Of a stretch of 64,000 nt of DNA, positions 1-7,172 are shown in pieces. The stretch spans positions 4,464,001 to 4,528,000 of the forward strand of contig NZ_CP139447.1 of assembly GCF_047121295.1 (NCBI RefSeq), in the 5' to 3' direction. The stretch is from Longispora sp047121295. Lineage in GTDB: Bacteria > Actinomycetota > Actinomycetes > Mycobacteriales > Micromonosporaceae. The notes under the pieces were generated by a model, which was not told where the DNA came from, searched no databases, and saw nothing but the letters and a program-made list of their open reading frames with translations. The position numbers were made by a program, and so were the translations under genes. Positions within the stretch are counted from its first letter, which is position 1. Every line of letters begins with the position of its first letter.

Positions 1-4
1 TCAT
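1..4 (-). CDS. Start codon of a leftward gene running out of the window
   Basis: Read on the minus strand, positions 4 to 2 form ATG, preceded about six bases upstream by a strong ribosome binding site (GGGGAGG, within positions 9-16). This suggests a gene diverging from the M23 peptidase gene and leaving the window at base 1. Only the start codon is visible, so nothing can be said about the product. Confidence 0.4.
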
Positions 5-236
5 GTCCGCCTCCCCTGGGTAGTTCTCCGCCTCGATCGTGGCGCAACGGGGTCGGCCCGGCCCGGCGATCCTCGCGATCCGCTCCGGTGACCAGGCCGG
101 GGATTTGGACTCAACATGTGAGACCAGCAATTTATACGGCCGGATTCGCCACAAACCATCCGATCAAGGTTGATTGACGGATAGCTTGTCCAGGAGGGGT
201 GATTCGGCACGGAACCTGGGAAGGAGGCGCCGTCGG

Positions 237-1370
237 GTGCGCGGTTCTCGTTGGGTGGGGTTAGCCGCGGTGGTCATCGGCGCGGCGGCTGTTGTCCCGG
301 GTGGGGGTGCGGTCGCCGCTTCGCCTTCGCCTCCGGCGCCACCAACGTCTTCCCCTCGGCCGTCCAGCGTTCCGACACCGCTTCCTACTCGCGTCCCTCA
401 GCCACCGACCCCGCTGCCGTCACCGACGGTCGGGATGTCGCCGTCGGGTCCGCTGCCGGCGATGCCCTTGCCCCCGGCGGCACCTTCTTCCGGTCCGCTG
501 TCCGCTCCGGGGCCGAGGACGGAGTCGGTGGCGTCGCCGGCGGATCCGGCGCTTGTGGATCTGGGTGTCAGGCTGGTGCGGCTGGAGGCATTGTTCCGGG
601 AGGCCGGCACTCTGCGCGCTGATCTGGCGGCGGGTGAGGAGTCGACCAGTCACCGTGGACCTTCGGATGCCGATGGTCGTGAGGCGGGTACCGCCGACGG
701 GAGGGTCGGGGCTTTGTATCGAGCCTCGGCGGCCGTGCCCGCGGGTCTGCTCGGTGGCTGGGTCCAGGTCCGCGAGCTTCAGGGCCGCCTTCCCCCCGCC
801 ACGCGTCGGCTTCCGGGACCCGTCGCGTCGGAACAGCCTCGGCACGATTCTGCCGGTTCGGCCGCGATCCGCCGTCAGCTCAGCTCTGTCGAGGAGCAGG
901 CGGCGGCGTTGGCCGCTCGGATCGATGCGGCGTCTGTCGACGCGGTGCGGGCGGGGGCCGCGCGGACGGACGTGCCGGGAAAGCTGGTCGTCCCGGTGCG
1001 TGGCGGGAGCAGCAGCGGGTTCGGGTTGCGGTTGGATCCGTACTTCCACCGTTGGCAGTCGCACGCCGGCGTTGATCTCGCAGCCGGGGCCGGTACGCCG
1101 ATCCTGGCCGCGGCGGCCGGACGGGTCGTGCAGGCCGGGTGGGCGGGTGGCTACGGCAACAGCGTGTGCGTGGACCATGGCACCGACCGACACGTCAGTA
1201 CCTGCTACGCCCACCAGTCGGTGGTCCTTGTGCGCGAGGGCCAGGACGTGCGCGCTGGTCAGATCCTGGGCCTGGTCGGGTCCACGGGCGCCGCGACCGG
1301 GCCGCACCTGCACTTCGAGGTCCGCCTCAACGGCGTGGCTGTCGACCCCGCGCCGTGGATATCGCAGTAG
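237..1370 (+). CDS. Secreted M23-family metallopeptidase (LytM/lysostaphin-like)
   Basis: Predicted zinc endopeptidase that cuts peptidoglycan cross-bridges outside the membrane. I choose GTG 237 because AAGGAGG at 221-227 lies nine bases upstream and the product then begins with a normal signal peptide (MRGSRW, then a hydrophobic stretch ending near AVAAS); the longer frame from TTG 174 has no good ribosome site. A Pro/Ser/Thr-rich segment of about 80 residues follows, then a helical middle region, then the M23 domain (about residues 245-377). Zinc ligands are visible: H276 and D280 in HAGVD, and H357/H359 in HLHFE. The gene stands alone. The cell-wall substrate is inferred from the family. 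Confidence 0.88.
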   Translation: MRGSRWVGLAAVVIGAAAVVPGGGAVAASPSPPAPPTSSPRPSSVPTPLPTRVPQPPTPLPSPTVGMSPSGPLPAMPLPPAAPSSGPLSAPGPRTESVASPADPALVDLGVRLVRLEALFREAGTLRADLAAGEESTSHRGPSDADGREAGTADGRVGALYRASAAVPAGLLGGWVQVRELQGRLPPATRRLPGPVASEQPRHDSAGSAAIRRQLSSVEEQAAALAARIDAASVDAVRAGAARTDVPGKLVVPVRGGSSSGFGLRLDPYFHRWQSHAGVDLAAGAGTPILAAAAGRVVQAGWAGGYGNSVCVDHGTDRHVSTCYAHQSVVLVREGQDVRAGQILGLVGSTGAATGPHLHFEVRLNGVAVDPAPWISQ

Positions 1371-1494
1371 GGCCGGCAGCTGCCGCAATGTCGGCTCGAC
1401 ATCAGGCCGCGCACAAAGACCGCGTGCCGTCCTGCCACATGGCCCGGTGCGGCGCGTCTCTCACGCCACGGAGTGCGTGATCGTCCCGGTGTAG

Positions 1495-2040
1495 CCGCCG
1501 ACCGCCGGCCCGACGGTCACGCCCACCGTCACACCGACCGTGACGCCGACAGTCCGTCCGACCGTGACCCCCACGGCCTCGCCGACCGCCCGTCCCACGG
1601 TGTCACCCACCGCCTCGCCGACGGCCAGTCCCACGGCCATGCCGACAGCGACGCCCACGGTCTCACCCACGGCGCGGCCGACACCGACGGCGAGTCCCAC
1701 GACCAGCCCGACCGCGGGGCCCACGGTGGGACCCACGGCGACCCCGAGCCGGACTCCCACCGCCGGACCCACCATGAGTCCGACGCCCCGACCCACGCAC
1801 ACGCACACCGCGACGCCGACCGCCACGCCGACGCGGACCCCGACGCACACGCCCGCGCCACCCGCCCCGACCACCGGTGACACCTCACCGGGATCCGGAC
1901 CGGGCCACGGACACGGCAACCTGCCGACCACCGGCGGCGACGGAATAGTGCCGATCCTGATGGGTACGGGAACAGCCCTGCTCACCATGGGCGCCACCAT
2001 CCTCATCGCCCTCTACCTACGACGGACACGCCAGTCCTGA
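1495..2040 (+). pseudogene. Remnant of a Pro-Thr-rich LPXTG wall-anchored protein lacking a signal peptide
   Basis: The C-terminus is a textbook sortase signal: LPTTG (codons at 1921-1935), a hydrophobic segment of about 20 residues, and the positive tail RRTRQS. It is preceded by about 110 residues of xPTxxPT repeats that would form a wall-spanning stalk. The frame is closed upstream by TAG at 1492-1494 and the first possible start (GTG 1540) lies inside the repeats, so no signal peptide can be encoded. Just before the TAG the same frame reads ATECVIVPV, so a nonsense change in a longer gene is possible. No adhesive domain is visible. It is either a decayed gene or a scar left by a deletion. 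Confidence 0.55.
1501..1860 (+). repeat. Degenerate short repeat encoding Pro-Thr stalk
   Basis: An array of roughly 12-base units (ccgacggtcacg-like and variants) encodes PTVTPTAS-type repeats in frame 1. The opposite strand reads as VGVAVG repeats, which is a shadow. Such arrays are prone to slippage and may have caused the loss of the upstream part of this gene. Confidence 0.6.
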
Positions 2041-2044
2041 TCGA

Positions 2045-2078
2045 CGGTCCGGCCGGCCAGTAGCAGCCGGCCGGACCG
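2045..2078. terminator. Bidirectional hairpin terminator, first of two
   Basis: A 13-base perfect inverted repeat (cggtccggccggc, 2045-2057, with its complement at 2066-2078) around an 8-base loop lies just after the LPXTG frame and faces the end of the convergent lanC-like gene. There is no U-tract, as is usual in actinomycetes. Confidence 0.7.
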
Positions 2079-2090
2079 CCAATAGCGCAC

Positions 2091-2130
2091 GTCGCTGAGT
2101 CCCGTCCAGCACTGGACGGGGCTCAGCGAC
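2091..2130. terminator. Bidirectional hairpin terminator, second of two
   Basis: Arms of 19 bases (2091-2109 and 2112-2130) pair along their whole length with one G-T wobble and a 2-base loop. It lies 12 bases after the first hairpin, between convergent genes. Confidence 0.7.
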
Positions 2131-2167
2131 GTCACCACAGAGTCCACGCTTCCGAGGTGTCGAGGCG

Positions 2168-3496
2168 TCACCCGACCGGTCGCCCGGCGGTACGCAGCCG
2201 GCCCGGCACGGCCCACCACTGGTCGGGCCGATCCACCACCGACGCGTCCGCCCCGTCCCGGAGCACCCGGGTCAGCCGGAGCAGGAAGCCGGCGATCCCG
2301 GCGGCGCCCTGCATCCACGAGGTCCCCGGCGGCAGCAGCGGCGGGTCCTGGCGGTGCTCCAGGAACCGCCAGTACGCGCCGGAGCCCTCGCGGACCGCCC
2401 GCTCGACGAGCGCGTCGCCCATCGCGCGGGCCCCCAGCAGCAGGGTCTCGACCCGGGCCGGGTCCGGGCTGTCCTGGGCGGCGTCGAGGAGCGCGTCCCC
2501 GGCCCCGGCCGTGCCGCAGCACCGGCCGTCGTTGTCCCAGAACCCGGGGCGCAGGCGGTGCGGGACCCCGGAGGTCAGGACCGAGGTGAGGCAGCGCTGC
2601 CGCAGCTCGGCGACGTCGTGGCCGCCGACCTCGGTCACGCCGGCGTGCGCCAGGGCGGCGAACACATAGGAGGTACCCGTCGGCCCGTGACACCAGGTGT
2701 AGGTCACCGGCTCGACGTCCCGGGTGGACGGCGGGATGGTGTGCGGGGCGACGAACCCGCCGTCGTCGAGCGAGGCCACCGTGAGCAGGTGTCGCGCGCC
2801 GAGGGTCGCGGCGCGCACGTAGTCGGCGCGGCCCAGCGCCGCCCCCGCGACGGCCAGCGCGGCGGCCACCCCGGCGGTGCCGTGCGAGAAGTTCGGCATC
2901 TTCGACGGCGCGCCCGGCAGCATGCCCCAGTCCAGGCCGGCGGCGGTGGGCTCGGCGACGCTCAGGAGCGCGTCGCAGCCGGTGGTGGCCACCGCCCCGG
3001 CGTGCTCGCCCCCGGCCCAGATCGCGGCCAGCACCACGCCGGCCGTGCCGCAGACGAGGTCCGTGACGGGCGCGTCCGAGCCGGGCGTGATCTTCAGCGT
3101 GGTACGCCAGCCCGCCGGCGTCGCCAGCTCGACCAGCCGGCGCAGCGCGACCTCCTCGCTGCCGGGCGCCAGCAGCCGCAAAGCCGTCGCGTCGCCCGCG
3201 AGCCCGTCGTACAGCGACGGTTCCGTCCGGGTGCCGGCCGTGCGGGAGAGCCGGTCCACGACGCGCGCGGCGAGGTCGCGCTCCCCGTCGGTCAGCTCGC
3301 GGTACCGGGCGATCTCGGCCAGCACCGGGGCCAGGCCGCCGATCCCCGCGTACAGCGAGTCTCGGTCGTCGGCCGGGGCGTGCGGTCCGGGGCCGACCGC
3401 CGCCGGCAGCCACGGGCCGTCGTCCTCGGCCACCTGCGCCAGCACCCAGGACCAGGCCGACTCGCCCAACCGGCGGTATCCGTCGATGTCCATCAC
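2168..3496 (-). CDS. LanC-like cyclase with a Cys-Cys-Cys zinc site
   Basis: Stand-alone protein of the lanthionine cyclase (LanC/LANCL) fold. The paired-helix motifs are all present: SLYAGIGGL near residue 48, FSHGTAGV with H205, TWCHGPTG with C269, CCGTAG with C326-C327, and SWMQGAAG near the end. LanC enzymes use a zinc held by Cys, Cys and His to activate cysteine thiols for addition to dehydroamino acids. Here the usual CHG motif is CCG, so C327 replaces the His, as in ProcM-type LanM enzymes. No dehydratase, precursor peptide or transporter is nearby, so a lanthipeptide role is not supported by context. GTG 3496 or ATG 3493 are equally possible starts. Confidence 0.8.
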   Translation of the reverse strand: MMDIDGYRRLGESAWSWVLAQVAEDDGPWLPAAVGPGPHAPADDRDSLYAGIGGLAPVLAEIARYRELTDGERDLAARVVDRLSRTAGTRTEPSLYDGLAGDATALRLLAPGSEEVALRRLVELATPAGWRTTLKITPGSDAPVTDLVCGTAGVVLAAIWAGGEHAGAVATTGCDALLSVAEPTAAGLDWGMLPGAPSKMPNFSHGTAGVAAALAVAGAALGRADYVRAATLGARHLLTVASLDDGGFVAPHTIPPSTRDVEPVTYTWCHGPTGTSYVFAALAHAGVTEVGGHDVAELRQRCLTSVLTSGVPHRLRPGFWDNDGRCCGTAGAGDALLDAAQDSPDPARVETLLLGARAMGDALVERAVREGSGAYWRFLEHRQDPPLLPPGTSWMQGAAGIAGFLLRLTRVLRDGADASVVDRPDQWWAVPGRLRTAGRPVG

Positions 3497-3651
3497 CGGT
3501 CCAGGCTATCGGGCGGCCCGCCGGCCCGGCCGGGCACGAGCCGGCGCCCGGCCGGTGCGTCCGGGCCGGAAGTCCTGGGAAATATCCAGATTGTGGCATT
3601 TGGGGGTGCCTGCCTTCGCCGGGGACGCCCGGGGAAGTAAAGTGCAGCACC

Positions 3652-4068
3652 GTGGGGCAGACGGGGGCAGTGACGACTCTGGCGCGCGCGGCCGGCGCGG
3701 CGTCGCGGCGCAGCGACGTGCGCTACGTCCTCGTGGGCGCAGTCTCGTTCGCGATCGACGCCTCGTTGCTGTACGTCCTGCACGTGCTGTTCGGCGTGTG
3801 GCTGCCGCTGGCGACCGGGCTGGCGTTCGGCAGCTCCGTCCTGTTCAACTTCGCACTGAACCGGCTCTGGTCGTTCGGCGCGCGCCGCACCGTCGGCAGA
3901 CACTTCGTCCGGTACGCCTTCCTCGTCGCCGCGAACTGGGTCCTCACCCTCTCGCTGGTGCCGGCGATCACCTGGGCCGGCGTGCCGCTGCTGGTCGCCA
4001 AGGCCGGCTGCACGGCCACCCTGTTCGCCGTGAACTACGTCGTCTCCCGGTACTGGATCTACCGCTAG
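3652..4068 (+). CDS. GtrA-family four-helix membrane protein
   Basis: 138 residues with four transmembrane segments and the family features near the first helix (RYVLVGAVSFAIDASLLYVL) and the NFALNRLWSF loop; it ends in RYWIYR. GtrA proteins are thought to move lipid-linked sugars across the membrane for cell-surface glycans. Start GTG 3652 has no clear ribosome site. It diverges from the LanC-like gene over a 155-base space. No glycosyltransferase neighbours it, so its partner is unknown. Confidence 0.75.
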   Translation: MGQTGAVTTLARAAGAASRRSDVRYVLVGAVSFAIDASLLYVLHVLFGVWLPLATGLAFGSSVLFNFALNRLWSFGARRTVGRHFVRYAFLVAANWVLTLSLVPAITWAGVPLLVAKAGCTATLFAVNYVVSRYWIYR

Positions 4069-4134
4069 CACAGTGGACCGCTCGGGCCGTCGGATGCCGG
4101 GGCGGGGACGCGGCGTACCCGATGGCAATGGGTG

Positions 4135-4162
4135 TTGATCTGTTATCGCCGCACCTTTATGG
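4135..4162 (+). promoter_or_regulatory. Candidate promoter of the ferredoxin-P450 operon
   Basis: TTGATC (4135-4140) and TTATGG (4157-4162) are separated by 16 bases, upstream of the ferredoxin gene and directly against the palindrome at 4162-4179. The match to the actinomycete consensus is fair. Confidence 0.35.
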
Positions 4163-4179
4163 ACAACGCTAGTGTTGTC
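4162..4179. promoter_or_regulatory. 18-base palindromic operator upstream of the ferredoxin-P450 operon
   Basis: GACAAC and GTTGTC flank gctagt, giving 16 of 18 symmetric positions. Its size and its place just downstream of the candidate -10 fit a TetR-type repressor. No regulator gene adjoins the operon, so the protein that binds it must lie elsewhere. Confidence 0.55.
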
Positions 4180-4212
4180 GTGAAATCACGGGACTCTTCG
4201 AAGGAGCCGACG

Positions 4213-4410
4213 ATGCGGGTGACGGTCTCACCGGACGCGTGCTGCGGATCCGGCCAGTGCGCGCTGCGGCTGCCCGAGGTCTTCGACCAGAGCGACGTCG
4301 ACGGCACTGTCGTCCTGCTGGCCGAGCGGCCGGCCGAGGCGCTCCGGGCCGCCCTGCGGGAGGCGGTGCTGACCTGCCCCTCCGGGGCCATCGAGGTCTC
4401 GGAGGACTGA
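4213..4410 (+). CDS. Small ferredoxin, predicted 3Fe-4S, partner of the P450
   Basis: 65-residue acidic protein starting at ATG 4213, six bases after GAAGGAG. Cysteines C10, C16 and C55 follow the C-x5-C ... C-P pattern of the 3Fe-4S ferredoxins that deliver electrons to actinomycete P450s. C11 is an extra cysteine. The stop codon lies 17 bases before the P450 start, so the two genes are almost certainly co-transcribed. No ferredoxin reductase gene is in the window. Confidence 0.85.
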   Translation: MRVTVSPDACCGSGQCALRLPEVFDQSDVDGTVVLLAERPAEALRAALREAVLTCPSGAIEVSED

Positions 4411-4427
4411 CCGAAGGAGGAGCTGCG

Positions 4428-5630
4428 ATGACGGACACCCTCAACCTGCTACCGACCGAACGGGACCATCCGCTCGACCCACCGCCGGCCGTGCTCGCGC
4501 TGCACACCGACGAGGGCCCGGTCAGCCCGCTGGACTTCCCGAACGGGAGACGCGGTTGGCTGGTCACCGGCTTCGACGAGGTCCGCGCCGGCCTGATCGA
4601 CCCCCGGCTCAGCGCCGTGGGCCGGTTCGAGTTGAACCCGGTCCGCAAGCTCGACCTGTCGGAGGAGGAGCTGGAGAACCTCCGCCGACCCAGCCTGCTC
4701 ACCACCGACCCGCCCGAGCACACCCGGCTGCGCAGGATGCTCACCGGCCTGTTCACGGTCCGCCGGATGCGCGCGCTGACCCCCAGGATCGAGCAGATCG
4801 TCGCCGACCACCTCGACGCGATGGCCGCGACCGACGGGCCCGTCGACCTGGTGTCCGCGCTGGCCATGCCGGTGCCGTCGCTGGTGATCTGCGAGCTGCT
4901 GGGCGTGCCGTACGCCGACCGGGCCCTGTTCCAGGGCCTGACCTCCACCCTGCTGCGGCTCGACTCCACCGGGGAGCAGGTCACGGCGGCCGGCGAGGGC
5001 CTGCGGGAGTACATGTCGGGGCTGGTGCGGGCCAAGCGGACCACCCCCGACGACGGCCTGCTCAGCGAGCTCCTCGATGCCGAGGACACCCTCACGGACC
5101 TGGAGGCCGCCGGCACCGGCCTGCTGCTGCTCATCGCCGGGCACGAGACGACGGCCAACATGATCGGGCTGGGCACCTTCACCCTGCTCAGCCAGCCGGA
5201 GCGCTGGGCGGAGCTGCGGGAGCACCCCGAGCTGGTCGAGCAGGCCGTCGAGGAGCTGCTGCGGTACCTGACCATCGTGCACTTCGGGCTCCCCCGCACG
5301 GCCGTCGAGCCGCTGACGATCGGCGGCCGGGACATCGCGGCCGGCGAACCGGTGCTGCTGCACCTGTCGGCGGCCAACCGGGACCCCGCACAGTTCGACG
5401 GGCCGGAGTTCCTGGACTTCCACCGGGAGTCCGTCCGGCACATCGCGTTCGGGTACGGGGTGCACCAGTGCCTCGGGCAGCAGCTCGCCCGCAACGAGAT
5501 GGCCGTGGTGTTCCGGCGGCTGATCGAGCGGTTCCCGGGGCTGCGGTTGGCGGTGCCGGCGGAGGAGGTGCCGATGCGCACGGACATGGCCATCTACGGG
5601 GTGCACCGGCTGCCGGTGCTGGTCAGGTAG
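4428..5630 (+). CDS. Cytochrome P450, CYP105-like
   Basis: 400 residues, the normal length for a soluble bacterial P450. Start ATG 4428 has GAAGGAGGAG just upstream. Visible motifs are the I-helix AGHETTANM, the K-helix ExxR in EELLRY, and the heme loop FGYGVHQCLG with axial C348. The text HxxFGYGVHQCLGQQLAR is typical of CYP105-type enzymes. The adjacent ferredoxin supplies electrons. The substrate cannot be read from sequence; neighbours are not a biosynthetic cluster, so xenobiotic hydroxylation is as likely as natural-product tailoring. Its 3' end overlaps the convergent MFS gene by 8 bases. Confidence 0.88.
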   Translation: MTDTLNLLPTERDHPLDPPPAVLALHTDEGPVSPLDFPNGRRGWLVTGFDEVRAGLIDPRLSAVGRFELNPVRKLDLSEEELENLRRPSLLTTDPPEHTRLRRMLTGLFTVRRMRALTPRIEQIVADHLDAMAATDGPVDLVSALAMPVPSLVICELLGVPYADRALFQGLTSTLLRLDSTGEQVTAAGEGLREYMSGLVRAKRTTPDDGLLSELLDAEDTLTDLEAAGTGLLLLIAGHETTANMIGLGTFTLLSQPERWAELREHPELVEQAVEELLRYLTIVHFGLPRTAVEPLTIGGRDIAAGEPVLLHLSAANRDPAQFDGPEFLDFHRESVRHIAFGYGVHQCLGQQLARNEMAVVFRRLIERFPGLRLAVPAEEVPMRTDMAIYGVHRLPVLVR

Positions 5631-6996
5631 GCGGCGGGGTCCGCGCCGGGTGCGGCTCGCCGGTCTCCGCCTGGCGCGGCTCGTCGGGCCGGGTCCGTGC
5701 CGGGTGCGGGTCGCCGATCTCCGCCTCGTGCGGCTCGTCGGGCCGGGTCCGTGCCAGGTGCGGTTTGTCGTCGGGTGGGGTCCGCCGGTCCGGTGGGATC
5801 AGGATCGCGCAGGCCCCGGCCGCGACGACGACGAGTCCCGCCAGGTCGGCGGTCGCCCCGGTCCCCCACGCCTGGCCGAGGGCCGCCCCCGCGAGCGAGC
5901 CGAGCAGGGTCGCCGCCGCCTGCAGGGTGAGGTAGGCGGCCGACACCCGACCGAGGATCGCGTCGGCCGTGTGGCGCTGGATGAACGTGTCGATCGCGAC
6001 GAGGGCGCACACCGCCGGCGGCCCGATCAGCGCGAACAGCACGGCGGCCGTCACCAGGTCCGGGGCGTTGAAGGCCGCCAGGAAGACCACGCCCAGGATG
6101 CCGAAAGAGCCCATCATCAGGTACCGCATGGAGCAGCGCGCGTTCACGAACCGGCTCATGGGCGCCCCGACGAGAAAGCCGGCCCCGAGCGCGCCGAGCA
6201 GCAGTCCGAGGGTGCGGGCATCGGCACGCAGGGTCCCGCTGACGAACGGCACGAGCAGCGCGGTCAGGGCGCTGTTGCCGACGAGGAACAGACCGGCGGC
6301 ACCGAAGACGACGGCGAAGCCGGGAGTGGTGCGGACGTGGGCCCAGCCCTGGGTGACCTCCGCCCCGAACCGCGCCAACGCTCCCCCCTTGGCCCCGGAC
6401 CGGTCGGGTCGGCGGTCGGCCTGGGCCGGGCGGTGGCGGATGAGGGCGATCAGGGCCGCCGACGCCAGGTAGGTGCCGACGTCGATGGCGACGACCGGCC
6501 CGAACCCGACGAGCGCGTACAGCACGCCGCCCAGCGGGGCGCCGACCAGCCGGATCGTGCCGCCGACCAGCGCGGCGAGGGAGTTCGCCGAGAGCAGGGC
6601 CGAGCCCCGCCCGACGAGCGCGGGGATCAGCGCCTGGCGGGCGGGGACGAAGAACTGGCCGAAGGAACTCTCCAGCGCGAGCGCCACGTACAGCACCCAG
6701 ACCTGGTCGGCGGAGTGCACCAGCAACAGCAGCGCGGCGGCTCCGGCGCGGAGTACGTCGGCGGCGACCATCACCGTCCGGTTGTCCCACCGGTCGACGA
6801 ACACGCCTGCGATAGGGCCCAGGAGCAGCGCGGGGACCATCTCGGCGGCGATCGACAGGCCCGTGGCCAGGGCGGAGCCGGTCAGCTGCCAGACGTAGAA
6901 CGGTGCGGCGACGACCAGCAGCCAGTCGCCGAGGTTGGAGAGGAACTGGCCGGTCAGTACCCGTCGGATGTCCTTGTTTCGTAGTGCCTCGCGCAC
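5623..6996 (-). CDS. MFS exporter behind a CIRCE operator
   Basis: Major facilitator of the MFS_3 type (enterobactin/macrolide exporter-like), about 12 membrane segments, with the inter-helix motif GPIAGVFVDRWDNR near residue 60. I prefer GTG 6996 (457 residues) because GGGGGAG lies six bases before it; a frame from 7104 would run through the CIRCE element. The C-terminus after the last helix is a hydrophilic tail of repeated 18-residue units. The gene overlaps the convergent P450 by 8 bases. The perfect CIRCE at 7045-7075 suggests repression by HrcA and induction by heat or protein-folding stress, which is unexpected for a transporter. Substrate unknown. Confidence 0.85.
   Translation of the reverse strand: MREALRNKDIRRVLTGQFLSNLGDWLLVVAAPFYVWQLTGSALATGLSIAAEMVPALLLGPIAGVFVDRWDNRTVMVAADVLRAGAAALLLLVHSADQVWVLYVALALESSFGQFFVPARQALIPALVGRGSALLSANSLAALVGGTIRLVGAPLGGVLYALVGFGPVVAIDVGTYLASAALIALIRHRPAQADRRPDRSGAKGGALARFGAEVTQGWAHVRTTPGFAVVFGAAGLFLVGNSALTALLVPFVSGTLRADARTLGLLLGALGAGFLVGAPMSRFVNARCSMRYLMMGSFGILGVVFLAAFNAPDLVTAAVLFALIGPPAVCALVAIDTFIQRHTADAILGRVSAAYLTLQAAATLLGSLAGAALGQAWGTGATADLAGLVVVAAGACAILIPPDRRTPPDDKPHLARTRPDEPHEAEIGDPHPARTRPDEPRQAETGEPHPARTPPPT
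5637..5770. repeat. Tandem 54-base repeat, two full units and a partial third
   Basis: Units at 5637-5690 and 5691-5744 are nearly identical and a third starts at 5745. On the minus strand they encode an 18-residue motif (HPARTRPDEP...AETG) forming the tail of the MFS protein. The length keeps the frame, so copy number could vary without breaking the gene. Confidence 0.8.
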
Positions 6997-7044
6997 GTGG
7001 CGCTCCCCCGTTCCCCCGTCGCCGCGCCGTGCGCGAGCGATCGT

Positions 7045-7075
7045 CGTTAGCACTCTCGGGTGGAGAGTGCTAACG
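7045..7075. promoter_or_regulatory. CIRCE element (HrcA operator)
   Basis: TTAGCACTC (7047-7055), nine bases, then GAGTGCTAA (7065-7073) is an exact match to the CIRCE consensus that HrcA binds before groESL, groEL and dnaK-type operons. Pairing extends to 13-base perfect arms with a 5-base loop. It lies 49 bases upstream of the MFS start, in its leader or promoter. No chaperone gene is near. Confidence 0.88.
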
Positions 7076-7172
7076 ATACTGACAGTCGGGGGCGGCGCGG
7101 ACAAGACCCGTGCGGGCCGGGCCGGGTGTCTCGGGTGGACGGTCGCTGGATCGGGCGGCGGAGCGGGGGTGG

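Noticed and set aside
1501..1860. Short repeats considered as a CRISPR array
   Set aside because: Units are about 12 bases, contiguous, degenerate and coding; there are no spacers and no cas genes.
1461..2006. Minus-strand frame rich in VGVAVG repeats
   Set aside because: It is the exact complement of the Pro-Thr stalk repeats, and only the plus strand ends in a functional sortase signal.
4239..4427. Longer P450 frame starting inside the ferredoxin gene
   Set aside because: The extra 63 residues are Arg/Gly/Pro-rich shadow text, and ATG 4428 has a strong ribosome site.
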